A DNA stretch of 16,739 nucleotides, taken from NCBI GenBank assembly GCA_011524785.1, contig WTJQ01000542.1, forward strand, positions 1 through 16,739. The letters run 5' to 3'. Under the pieces are notes generated by a model. That model was not told where the DNA came from. It was given only the letters and a program-made list of their open reading frames with translations, and did not search any database. This DNA comes from Planctomycetota bacterium. GTDB taxonomy: Bacteria; Planctomycetota; UBA1135; GCA-002686595. A program made the position numbers and the translations under genes. Of the stretch, positions 1 to 7,932 are shown in pieces. Within the stretch, counting starts at the first letter, position 1. Every line of letters begins with the position of its first letter.

Positions 1-2715
1 CAGCGGCGTGGCTTCCAGCTCCGTGAAGGTGCGGAGGCCATGGAGGAGGTGCTGCTCGCCGTGGAGGGAGCGGAACTCGTCCTGCTCTCCCGGACCACGG
101 CCAACGGCGTGGTGCAGGAGCGCAGCGAGCTCGTGGGGGACCTCGTGAGCCTCGCTGGCCAGGAGCAGGACCTGCTGCTGCGCGTCCAGTTCGCCGTGGC
201 GACCAGCGCCTACACGGCGACGGCCTCGCTGCCCGATGGGACCGCGCTCGCGAACCTCGTCTGGACCAGCGGGGTCCTGGGGCAGCGCGTGGCGCTCACG
301 GCCTCGAACCGCCCGGGCACGACGCCGGGGCAGGTCGTGGACGTGGACTTCGTGCGCGCCGGCGTCCTGGCGGGTGAGGACGATCCAACGACTCCGGAGA
401 CGGATCTCGTGGGACCGTGGGTCTACCGCGCCGCCGCGTCGCCCTCGGGGGACGACTCGCTGAGCCTCGAGTGGTCCACGGAGGAGCTGGCCACGGCCAC
501 GATCGAGTACGGAACGACTGCGGCCCTCGGCTCCGCCACGGCGACCCAGCTGCTCCTCCACGACCACACCCTCTCGGTGGGGGGCCTGGCTCCCGACACG
601 ACCTACTTCGTGCGCCTCACCTCGCAGGACGTCCAGGGCAACGATTCGGCCCCCCTGGACTTCCTCGTGACGACCTTCCCGGAGGGCTACCAGAGCCCGC
701 CGGAGATCCGCTTCTGGAACGCGCGCCAGGAGGGCGCGGTCTGGCGCCGCGACCTGGCTGCTGCTGGACAGGGGCAGGACGTCCTCAGCATCCAGGGGCG
801 CGCGACCGACCAGGCGGGGACCGTGGACAGCCTGCAGGTGCGGGTGAACCAGGGGGAGTGGCGCTACCTCGCCATGGGAGAGGCGGACCCGCTCTACGCG
901 CCCCCGCTGGACCCCGACAGCCGCCTCGGCGCTGCAGGGGACTTCAACGCCGAGCTCGCGAACGACACGCCCGAGAACCAGGCCGATCCGGACATCCGCC
1001 CGCAGATGCTCTGGGACCTCCTCCCCGCACCCGCGGTCAACCTCCTCGAGGTGCGCGCCGTCGATGACGAGGGCCTGGAGCGCATCGAGCGCATGGAGTT
1101 CACCTGGGAGGCAGACCCCGCCCCACGCGACGAGTGGCTGCCGGACTGGAGTGTCCTTGCGGCCACGGGGGGGAGCATCGATCCCCTGGCCGACCCGGTC
1201 GATGGCGAGTTCCGCCTCGATGCGGACCCCGATCCCATCCTCGGAGCCACGGTCAGCAACACCGAGATTGCCTTCGATCGGCTCTTCGCCCTCGGCGACA
1301 TCGGGCTCACCGACTACGACGTGCTGGTGAAGGCGCGGTTGGACGGCCTCGGACCGATCGAGGCCGCCGGGGCCCCGGGGACCAACTCCTACGCGTTCGG
1401 CCTCGGCCTCCGCTGGCGGGGACACTTCCCGCGCAACACCAGCGAGCCGATCCGGTCGGGGTACTGGGACACGGGCGCCTTCGCCCTGTGGCGCGGGTAT
1501 CCCGTCCTAGGCGGCGGTCCCCTCGACGTGGAGCAGAGCTGGCGCGTCTATCACAAGTATCGCTTCGGCTCGAACGGGCAGATGCAGTCCTCGGCCGTCC
1601 CTGCTCCGGCGATCCTGCCCCAGGGTGGCGCCGAGGCCCCCGTCTTCTGGATCCGCGCGACGGTGCGCACGGTTGGTGACAACGGGCGCGCGAGGTACGG
1701 CTTCCGTGCTTGGCTCGATGGGGAGCCGGAACCCCAGGACGAGACCGGCGTGATCTACGTGCCGCGCCTGGAGTTCAACGAGTGGACTCCATGCACGAAC
1801 GGGTACGACCCGACCTACGATCCCGAGACCCAGGACCTGTCGGCGTTCCAGAGCCCGCAGAACGGCAGCCTCCTGTTCTTCCTGAACCACGTCCGCGTGA
1901 AGCTCGGGGATGTCCAGCTGATCCGCTACCCCTACTCGGGGTATCTCCTCCACGAGGACTTCGACCAGGTCTACCCGACCTACGGGTCCGCACCCTCCTT
2001 CCAGCCCCTCCCCGGCTGGGTGGCGGAGACCGTGGACCCCGCAGCACCGGAGCCTGTCTGGGTCGTGGCCAACAGGACGGGGAACCCGTGGTTCCGACAC
2101 CTCCTGGGGACCGATCCCGCGTTCACCTGCGACGACTACGGGCAGTACAACTTCCTCGGTAACACGAGCGCCCTCGCGCTGATCGGCTCGTCGCTGCCGG
2201 GCCTCACCATGACCTACCAGGGCACGGACGCGACCGGGGCGTCGGCCCTCACCTGGAGCAGCTACGAGACCACGGGTCGCTTCTACATCTCCAACGACAA
2301 CGAGGTGGCTGGACCCATCTTCCTGTCGGACGGGACCGGGAATCACTACAGCCTCCTGAAGGAGGGAGGCGCCGCCGTGCGGCTCAAGCGGTGGAGCTCC
2401 GGAGCGGGTGCCGTGACGTTCGCGGGAGGCACGGGAGTGACGACCCACAAGGTCGACACGAACTCCTACGACGACAACCAGAACGGGATCCACAACTGGA
2501 CGCGCTACCGCATCCAGGTCACTCAGGAGCCGACGGGGACGCGCGTCCGAGCACGACTCTGGCACGCCGGCGACCCCGAGCCTGGTAGCGACGGCACCTG
2601 GGACATCGACGTCCTGGACGACGACCCGACCCGACCGGTGCAGGGCACCGTCGGGTTCTATGGCCGAGCAGGCGGCGAGAGGTTCTTCGATGACGTGGTC
2701 GTCCGACCTCTCTAG
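1..2715 (+). CDS. Secreted multidomain protein with FN3 and concanavalin A-like domains (5' partial)
   Basis: The frame is open from base 1, thirteen codons before the first ATG at 40, and the protein starts inside a beta-rich domain, so the gene most likely begins left of the window. Numbering from that ATG (891 residues to the TAG stop): about 1-108 looks like the back half of a concanavalin A/LamG-type sandwich. About 126-213 is an FN3-like domain (EYGTT and LAPDTTYFVRL are typical strands). About 218-358 is an Ig-like domain ending in LLEVRAVDDEG. About 366-636 and 637-891 are two further ConA-like domains, the last ending GTVGFYGRAGGERFFDDV. There is no enzymatic motif and no membrane helix; a signal peptide would lie off-window. 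The family suggests an extracellular carbohydrate-binding or structural protein. The last 26 bases overlap the start of the next gene, which points to co-transcription with the polysaccharide genes. The exact substrate is unknown. Confidence 0.75.
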   Translation, partial: QRRGFQLREGAEAMEEVLLAVEGAELVLLSRTTANGVVQERSELVGDLVSLAGQEQDLLLRVQFAVATSAYTATASLPDGTALANLVWTSGVLGQRVALTASNRPGTTPGQVVDVDFVRAGVLAGEDDPTTPETDLVGPWVYRAAASPSGDDSLSLEWSTEELATATIEYGTTAALGSATATQLLLHDHTLSVGGLAPDTTYFVRLTSQDVQGNDSAPLDFLVTTFPEGYQSPPEIRFWNARQEGAVWRRDLAAAGQGQDVLSIQGRATDQAGTVDSLQVRVNQGEWRYLAMGEADPLYAPPLDPDSRLGAAGDFNAELANDTPENQADPDIRPQMLWDLLPAPAVNLLEVRAVDDEGLERIERMEFTWEADPAPRDEWLPDWSVLAATGGSIDPLADPVDGEFRLDADPDPILGATVSNTEIAFDRLFALGDIGLTDYDVLVKARLDGLGPIEAAGAPGTNSYAFGLGLRWRGHFPRNTSEPIRSGYWDTGAFALWRGYPVLGGGPLDVEQSWRVYHKYRFGSNGQMQSSAVPAPAILPQGGAEAPVFWIRATVRTVGDNGRARYGFRAWLDGEPEPQDETGVIYVPRLEFNEWTPCTNGYDPTYDPETQDLSAFQSPQNGSLLFFLNHVRVKLGDVQLIRYPYSGYLLHEDFDQVYPTYGSAPSFQPLPGWVAETVDPAAPEPVWVVANRTGNPWFRHLLGTDPAFTCDDYGQYNFLGNTSALALIGSSLPGLTMTYQGTDATGASALTWSSYETTGRFYISNDNEVAGPIFLSDGTGNHYSLLKEGGAAVRLKRWSSGAGAVTFAGGTGVTTHKVDTNSYDDNQNGIHNWTRYRIQVTQEPTGTRVRARLWHAGDPEPGSDGTWDIDVLDDDPTRPVQGTVGFYGRAGGERFFDDVVVRPL

Positions 2716-3175
2716 AGCTGGCGAGGGCGACGGGCAGGTCGTGCTCTGCGTCTCCTCCACTGGAGGCCACTTCGTCCAGCTCACGCGCATCGCGGAGGGG
2801 CTCGGCACCCGGACCCACTTCGTGTCGACCCGCGCAGGTGACGCCACGCTGCTGGATGGTCAGCCCCACCACGTGGTCCGTGACATCAGCCGAAGCTCAC
2901 GGTGGAGCGTCCTCGTCTGCGCCGTGCAGCTGCTTCGCATCCTGTGGAGGGTGCGCCCCAGCGTCGTCCTGACGACCGGTGCTGCACCGGGCTATCTCGG
3001 CCTGATCATCGCGCGCCGCCTTGGAGCCCGAACGGTCTGGATCGACAGCGTTGCGAACGTCGAGCGCGTCTCGATGGCGGGTCAGCTCGCTCGCAAGCAC
3101 GCCGACCTGTTCCTGGTGCAGTGGCCTCATCTGGCCGATGCCCAGGAGGGGCGCTACATGGGGAGCGTGCTGTGA
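2690..3175 (+). CDS. Alg14/PssD-like glycosyltransferase membrane subunit
   Basis: This 161-residue protein resembles the Alg14/PssD/Cps14F family. Members recruit and activate a separate Alg13-like catalytic subunit at the inner face of the membrane, transferring a sugar from a nucleotide donor to a lipid-linked acceptor. Visible marks are the N-terminal strand and glycine loop QVVLCVSSTGGHFVQL (residues 16-31), a hydrophobic stretch around 72-96 suited to membrane association, TTGAAPG (95-101) and the WIDSVANVERVS segment (117-128). The ATG at 2690 is preferred because GAGAGG lies just upstream. A GTG at 2741 would cut the first beta-strand, and an ATG at 2660 would add ten unlikely residues. 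The gene overlaps the upstream gene by 26 bases and the next by 4. The family assignment is firm; the sugar transferred cannot be read from the sequence. Confidence 0.85.
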   Translation: MTWSSDLSRAGEGDGQVVLCVSSTGGHFVQLTRIAEGLGTRTHFVSTRAGDATLLDGQPHHVVRDISRSSRWSVLVCAVQLLRILWRVRPSVVLTTGAAPGYLGLIIARRLGARTVWIDSVANVERVSMAGQLARKHADLFLVQWPHLADAQEGRYMGSVL

Positions 3176-3690
3176 TCTTCGTCACGGTCGGGACACAGTT
3201 CCCGTTCCCGCGGCTCATCCGCATGGTGGACCTCTGGGCAGGGGATCACCCCGAGCACGAGTGCTTCGCCCAGATCGGGAGTGAGGGTGATCCTCCGGTC
3301 AACATGGCCTGGAGCCGCTCACTCGATGCGGAGGAGGTTCGCGACCGGACCAAGAGGGCGAACTGCGTCGTCTCGCACGCTGGCATGGGGACGGTCCTGT
3401 CCTGCCGAGACCTGGGGATCCCCCTCGTGGTCGTGCCGCGACTGCTCGCTCTGGGGGAGCACCGCTCCGACCACCAAGAGGCTACGGCCCGTGCCCTCAC
3501 GGGGTTCCAGGGGCTCTACCTGCTCGGTGAGGACGCTGATCTGGACGGACTCCTGGCCCAGGCACTGAGCGGGCCTCGGGGGCAGGAAACCGGCGCGCCC
3601 AAGCAACTCCTCGAGCTGCAGCAGGGACTGTCCAGTTGGATCCGCGATCCCCTTCTTGCCGGCCGGCCCGCAGCAGGAGCTGGGTCGTGA
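3172..3690 (+). CDS. Alg13/PssE-like glycosyltransferase catalytic subunit
   Basis: This 172-residue protein matches the GT28 C-terminal domain family (Alg13, PssE, Cps14G), the nucleotide-sugar-binding half of a split GT-B glycosyltransferase. It starts with the typical strand IFVTVGTQFPFPRLI (2-16). It carries the SHAGMGT loop (68-74) and PRLLALGEHRSDHQ (89-102), both hallmarks of the donor-binding site. The length is usual for the family. The GTG start at 3172 overlaps the previous stop as GTGA, with GGGGAG six bases upstream; a longer open frame back to 2902 is antisense-like filler. It should form a complex with the Alg14-like protein encoded immediately before it. Donor and acceptor are unknown. 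About 12 of the first 80 codons end in A or T, more than in the pyruvyl transferase gene downstream. Confidence 0.88.
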   Translation: MIFVTVGTQFPFPRLIRMVDLWAGDHPEHECFAQIGSEGDPPVNMAWSRSLDAEEVRDRTKRANCVVSHAGMGTVLSCRDLGIPLVVVPRLLALGEHRSDHQEATARALTGFQGLYLLGEDADLDGLLAQALSGPRGQETGAPKQLLELQQGLSSWIRDPLLAGRPAAGAGS

Positions 3691-4544
3691 AGGTCACGAT
3701 CGGGATCCCCGTCTTCAACGGGGCCGAGTTCCTCGAGGCTGCCCTCGACGCCGCTTGTACCCAGGAGTGGCCGGAGCTGGAGATCCTCGTCGCGGACAAC
3801 GCCTCGACGGACCGCAGCGTGGAGATCGCTGAGGCACGCTGCCGATCGGATGAGCGCGTGCGCCTGATTCGCGCGGAAGAGAACCGCGGGGCTGCTTGGA
3901 ACTTCAATCGGCTCGTGGAGCAGGCCAAGGGGGAGTTCTTCTGGTGGCTGCCCCACGACGACGTGCTCGAGCCGCGCGCGGTGGAGCTCTGCGTCCAGCG
4001 CCTCCTGGCGAACCCGGAGGCGGTCTCGTGCCACCCACGGACCACCTACATCGATCGGACGGGATGGCCCATCGGGCTCCACTCTCGTCCCCTGCAAATC
4101 ACCTCCCCGAGCCCCGCGGCGCGGCTGGGGAGGTTCCTCATCGAGCACTCTCGCTGTGACGGGGTCCTCGGCCTGCACCGCCTCGCTGCGCTGCGGCGCA
4201 CGGGCCTCATCCGGGGCTTCCGGGGGGGCGACGAGATCCTCTACGCCGAGCTCGCGATCGCGGGTGTCGTCCTCGAGGAGCCCGAGCCGCTCTACGGCCG
4301 CCGCCTGCACGAGGGCAGCTCCCTGCAGGCGCGGACGGACGAGGAGGCCAACGCCTGGTTCGACCCGGCGTCCACGGTCACCTTCAAGGACGTAGGACGG
4401 TTCCTTGCGACTCAGTTCCACCGGATGGTCGACGAGCAGGGGCTCACCTGGACCCAGGCGCGCCTGTGCCATCTCCAGGTGGAGCGCTGGCGGGCCGTGC
4501 GGTGGATGCGCCTTCGCAAGCGCCAGCTCAGGGGGACGGCGTGA
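3687..4544 (+). CDS. Family 2 glycosyltransferase (GT-A fold)
   Basis: This 285-residue cytoplasmic glycosyltransferase opens with the classic GT2 N-terminus KVTIGIPVFNGAEFLEAAL (2-20), followed by ILVADNASTDRSVEIA (33-48). PHDDVLEP (89-96) holds the metal- and nucleotide-binding Asp pair, and the GGDEI segment further on may belong to the acceptor/catalytic region. The start is GTG at 3687, overlapping the previous stop as GTGA with AGGAG seven bases upstream; the open frame back to 3636 is not needed. No membrane helix is seen, so it would act on a lipid-linked intermediate at the inner membrane face. Its position between the Alg13-like gene and the FrhB/pyruvyl transferase pair fits assembly of a polysaccharide repeat unit. 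The sugar and linkage cannot be deduced. Confidence 0.9.
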   Translation: MKVTIGIPVFNGAEFLEAALDAACTQEWPELEILVADNASTDRSVEIAEARCRSDERVRLIRAEENRGAAWNFNRLVEQAKGEFFWWLPHDDVLEPRAVELCVQRLLANPEAVSCHPRTTYIDRTGWPIGLHSRPLQITSPSPAARLGRFLIEHSRCDGVLGLHRLAALRRTGLIRGFRGGDEILYAELAIAGVVLEEPEPLYGRRLHEGSSLQARTDEEANAWFDPASTVTFKDVGRFLATQFHRMVDEQGLTWTQARLCHLQVERWRAVRWMRLRKRQLRGTA

Positions 4545-5824
4545 CCGGCGGCCTCGATGCCCGTCTCGCCTCCATCGAGGACGTCGCCGAGCGGCAGCTC
4601 TGCGCAGGCTGCGGGGCCTGTGCCGTTGCGCAGCCTGGCACGATTCGCATGGTCGACGACCTGACAACGGGCCGCCGTCCGCTCGTGGCCGCGGGCGCGT
4701 CGACCCAGCAGGCCCTCGAGGCCTGCCCCGGGGTGCGCCTCGAGCACGACCGTGCCGCCTGGGACGAGGGCTGGGACGCCGACCTCGCGGACGAGTGGGG
4801 CCCGGTGCTGGCGGTCTGGGAGGGGTACGCGACCGATCCCGAGATCCGCTTCCGCGGGAGCTCGGGGGGCGCTGCGACGGCCCTCGCCCTGTGGAGCCTG
4901 GAGCGGTCCAGCGCAGGCTCCGTCGTCCACTCCGGAGCTCGTCCGGGCGCTCCCGAGTTCAACGATGCGGTTCAGAGTCGCGATCGCGATCAGCTTCTGG
5001 CCCACACGGGCTCGCGCTACGCCCCCGCGAGCCCCTGCGAGGGACTCGCGACGGCCAGTGGGCCCCTGGCCTTCGTGGGCAAGCCCTGCGACGTGGCGGG
5101 CGCACGCATGCTGGACGAGCGTGGGCTCCTGCCCGAGGGGGCCGAGGTCGACCTCACCGTGGCGATCTTCTGCGCCGGGGCTCCGAGCACGGCAGCCACC
5201 CTCGGCTACCTCGCGGACACCTGGGGCCAGGAGCCGGGTGCGCTCGACGAGCTGCGCTTCCGAGGCCATGGCTGGCCGGGGAGCTTCGTCGCGAGGGCGC
5301 AGGACGGGAGCACCCACGAGGCCAGCTACGCCGCGTCCTGGGGAGTCATCCAGGCGGGCCGGCCGTGGCGCTGCCGGATCTGCCCGGATCACACCGGGGA
5401 GTTCGCCGACGTCTCCGTGGGGGATCCGTGGCACACGCCCCCGCAGCCGGGGGAGCACGGGCGCTCCCTGGTGGTCGCGCGCACCGCGCGAGGACTCGGT
5501 GCGGTCGAGCGTGCGATCGAGGATGGCTACCTGGAGCTCGAGCGGGTCGATGCCTCCCTGCTGCCGGCCTCCCAGGCCGAGCTCCAGCGAACGCGCCGCA
5601 CGGTCCAGGGACGTCTCCTGGCGATGCGGCTCGCCGGTCTCCCGGTGCCTCGCTTCCGCGGTATGGCGCTCCTGGGGACCTGGCTCCGCACCCCGCCGGG
5701 GAACCTCCTCCGCTCGGTCCTCGGGACCCTTCGACGACTGGGCCGCTACGGCCTTCGCCGTCGGCGGCCCGTGGTCGAGTTCGAGCCCTCGAGGCGCGCG
5801 CCCACGGCAGGAGGAGGGTCGTGA
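4541..5824 (+). CDS. FrhB-type coenzyme F420 hydrogenase/dehydrogenase beta-subunit family protein
   Basis: This 427-residue protein belongs to the FrhB/FdhB family, whose characterised members carry [4Fe-4S] clusters and FAD and pass electrons to F420. Visible cluster ligands are LCAGCGACA (Cys21, Cys24, Cys27) with a probable fourth at ACPGV (Cys62). SSGGAATALALW (107-118) and FVGKPCDVAGARML (178-191) match the family core. CRICPDHTGEFADVSVGDPW (278-297) is the C-terminal signature. The tail after about 350 is Arg-rich and not family-specific. The start is GTG at 4541, overlapping the previous stop as GTGA with an AGGGGGA ribosome site. Homologues often sit beside polysaccharide pyruvyl transferases in surface-glycan loci, as here, where their function is unclear. 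No F420 biosynthesis gene is visible, so an F420 role is unproven. Confidence 0.88.
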   Translation: MTGGLDARLASIEDVAERQLCAGCGACAVAQPGTIRMVDDLTTGRRPLVAAGASTQQALEACPGVRLEHDRAAWDEGWDADLADEWGPVLAVWEGYATDPEIRFRGSSGGAATALALWSLERSSAGSVVHSGARPGAPEFNDAVQSRDRDQLLAHTGSRYAPASPCEGLATASGPLAFVGKPCDVAGARMLDERGLLPEGAEVDLTVAIFCAGAPSTAATLGYLADTWGQEPGALDELRFRGHGWPGSFVARAQDGSTHEASYAASWGVIQAGRPWRCRICPDHTGEFADVSVGDPWHTPPQPGEHGRSLVVARTARGLGAVERAIEDGYLELERVDASLLPASQAELQRTRRTVQGRLLAMRLAGLPVPRFRGMALLGTWLRTPPGNLLRSVLGTLRRLGRYGLRRRRPVVEFEPSRRAPTAGGGS

Positions 5825-7074
5825 GGGTCTGCATCCTCGGCGGCTCGTTCGCCTCGGGGAACCTCGGCCTCGAGGCCCTGACCTGCGCGCTCGTCAATGG
5901 CATCTGGCGCGCGGCGCCCGAGGCGCGGATCACCGCCTTCGACTTCGTGTGGAGGCGGAGTGAGGTCCAGGTGGAGACGCCGGATGGTCCGCGCGCCGTC
6001 GAGCGCCTCGGGCTCAACGACACGCGGCGCCTCTGGCACTCGACCGCCCTCGCGCGGATGGGGGCGCTGAAGGGCGCGCGCCTGCTGGACGGTCCCGGCC
6101 GGCGGGCCCTGCGGGAGGCCGACCTGGTGATCGACATCAGCGGGGGCGACAGCTTCACCGACCTCTACGGGCTCCGCCGCCTGCGCGCGATCTGCGCGGC
6201 CAAGGAGCTGGTGCTGGATCTCGGCACTCCGCTCGTGCTCGGCCCTCAGACCTACGGGCCCTACGCGCACGAGGAGAGCCGGACCCGCGCCCGGGCGATC
6301 CTGACCCGCGCGACCCAGGTCTGGGCGCGTGACGTCGACTCCCGGGTCCGGGCGCAGGAGCTGGTGGGGGAGGAGGCCGGCTTCGTCTGTGAGCAGGGCG
6401 TGGACCTCGCGTTCGCCCTCCCCCCGAGCCGCTCGGCGCAGGTCGGCGGGATCACGATCGGTGGTGACCAGCGCCCCGTCGGGCTCAACGTCAGCGGGCT
6501 GCTCTGGAACGGTGGCGAGGCACGGGCCCGCTCCCTCGGCCTGCGCGTCGACTACCGCGCCCTGATGTGGACCCTCGTGAAGCGGCTCCTCGAGGAGGGC
6601 GCGCCCCGGGTGCTCCTCGTTCCCCACGTGCTCGCGCGGCCTGGCAACGAGGAGTCCGACCAGCAGGCCGCGGAGGAGCTGCTGGCTGGCGTCGACGGCA
6701 CCCACCGGAATCGAATCGACGTGGCGCGCGGGACCTACACCGCGAGCGAGGCCAAGGCGCTGATCGGCGGGTGCAGCTGGTTCGCCGGGTCGCGCATGCA
6801 CGCCACCATCGCGGGCCTCTCCACCGGCGTCCCCACGACCGGCCTCGCCTACTCGCTGAAGTTTCGCGGCGTGTTCGAGAGCGCTGGAGTCCCCGACTGC
6901 TCCCTCGACCTGCGAGCCCTGGAGACCGACGAGGTGCTCGAGCAGTCCCTCGCGCAGTGGCGCCGGCGCGAGGCCACGCGCGAGGCCCTCGAGGAGCCAC
7001 GCAGGCGCCTCCGGTCGGAGGCCGCGCAGCAGGTCGCGTCCATGGTGCAGGCCGCCCGAGGAGGTCGCGCGTGA
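5821..7074 (+). CDS. Polysaccharide pyruvyl transferase family protein
   Basis: This 417-residue protein of the WcaK/CsaB-type polysaccharide pyruvyl transferase family would transfer pyruvate from phosphoenolpyruvate to a sugar, forming an acidic ketal. Evidence: the N-terminal Rossmann-like stretch RVCILGGSFASGNLGLEAL (2-20), ISGGDSFTDLYG (106-117), GPQTYGP (141-147), and the C-terminal signature GSRMHATIAGLSTGVPT (323-339) followed by LAYSLKFRGVF (342-352). The start is GTG at 5821, preceded by a strong AGGAGGAGGG ribosome site; the much longer open frame from 4405 overlaps two real genes and is a shadow. Codon use is extreme (4 of the first 80 codons end in A or T). It overlaps the FrhB-like gene and the next glycosyltransferase by 4 bp each, which supports a joint role in glycan pyruvylation. 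Confidence 0.92.
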   Translation: MRVCILGGSFASGNLGLEALTCALVNGIWRAAPEARITAFDFVWRRSEVQVETPDGPRAVERLGLNDTRRLWHSTALARMGALKGARLLDGPGRRALREADLVIDISGGDSFTDLYGLRRLRAICAAKELVLDLGTPLVLGPQTYGPYAHEESRTRARAILTRATQVWARDVDSRVRAQELVGEEAGFVCEQGVDLAFALPPSRSAQVGGITIGGDQRPVGLNVSGLLWNGGEARARSLGLRVDYRALMWTLVKRLLEEGAPRVLLVPHVLARPGNEESDQQAAEELLAGVDGTHRNRIDVARGTYTASEAKALIGGCSWFAGSRMHATIAGLSTGVPTTGLAYSLKFRGVFESAGVPDCSLDLRALETDEVLEQSLAQWRRREATREALEEPRRRLRSEAAQQVASMVQAARGGRA

Positions 7075-7916
7075 GTGCGCCCCAGGACGTCGACGTGCTG
7101 TACGTGGCCTACAACCGACCCGCGTACACACGCCTCTCCCTGCCGACCCTGCTCGCGAGTGCCGGCGAGGGGGTGCGGATCTGGATCTGGCAGAACGGGC
7201 CCCACGCGGAGACCCTCGAGGCCGTGCGTGAGCACCGCGACCACCCGGCCGTCCATCGCTATCACGAGGAGCCCGAGAACGTGGGCCTCTACCCTGCGCT
7301 GTCTTGGGTCCTGAAGGAGGGGCGTGGCCGCTTCGTGTCGAAGGTGGACGACGACTGTCTCCTGCCCGTCGACTGGGTGACGCGCCTCGTGGACCTGCAC
7401 GAGCGGAATCCCCGACTCGGGGTCCTCGGCTGCTGGCGCTTCCAGGACGAGGACTTCGACGAGGAGCTCGCGAGCCGCAAGCTGCTGCCGCTGGAGGGCG
7501 CGCAGCTGCTCGAGAACCTCTGGGTCGAGGGCTCGGGCTTCCTCCTGCGCCGGGAGGCTCTTGAGCGCGTGGGAGGGCTGCGCCGCAACGAGTGGATGCC
7601 GAGCCTCTTCAAGCGCATCGCGCGTGCCGGCTACCGGAACGGCTGGGTCTACCCCTTCATCCGGCAGGACCACATGGACGACCCGCGCTCCCCGAACACG
7701 GGCATCCACACGGACGCCGACCTCGTGGGCAACATCCCGATCTCCGCGCGAAGGAAGGGGATCAAGACCGTCGAGGCCTGGACCGATCAGCTGCGGTGGA
7801 GCGCGCGCTTCGTCCAGGCGGCCTCGACGAACCTCGAGGATCACTTCGGGGTCGTGCCTCAGCTGAGGAAGCTGGCCCAGAGGGTGAAGCTCGCCTGCCG
7901 CCGCTTGGTCTCGTGA
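7071..7916 (+). CDS. Family 2-like glycosyltransferase
   Basis: This 281-residue protein has GT-A glycosyltransferase features: VDVLYVAYNRPAYTRLSLP (7-25) as the first strand and nucleotide-binding loop, IWIWQNGP (37-44), NVGLYPAL (70-77), and KVDDDCLLP (91-99) carrying the DxD-type metal site. WVEGSGFLLRREALERVGG (151-169) is the usual acceptor-side segment. The start is GTG at 7071, overlapping the pyruvyl transferase stop as GTGA, with GAGGAGG six bases upstream. The open frame back to 6567 lies inside the previous gene and is not real. No membrane helix is seen. It is likely a cytoplasmic enzyme that adds a sugar to the lipid-linked repeat unit; donor and linkage are unknown. The gene ends 16 bases before the sulfotransferase start. 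Confidence 0.85.
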   Translation: MSAPQDVDVLYVAYNRPAYTRLSLPTLLASAGEGVRIWIWQNGPHAETLEAVREHRDHPAVHRYHEEPENVGLYPALSWVLKEGRGRFVSKVDDDCLLPVDWVTRLVDLHERNPRLGVLGCWRFQDEDFDEELASRKLLPLEGAQLLENLWVEGSGFLLRREALERVGGLRRNEWMPSLFKRIARAGYRNGWVYPFIRQDHMDDPRSPNTGIHTDADLVGNIPISARRKGIKTVEAWTDQLRWSARFVQAASTNLEDHFGVVPQLRKLAQRVKLACRRLVS

Positions 7917-7932
7917 TGGGGGATCGGGGACG

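Noticed and set aside
4405..5820. N-terminal extension of the pyruvyl transferase frame
   Set aside because: It overlaps the FrhB-like gene completely, is Arg/Pro-rich, and the GTG at 5821 has a strong ribosome site and begins the family's conserved first strand.
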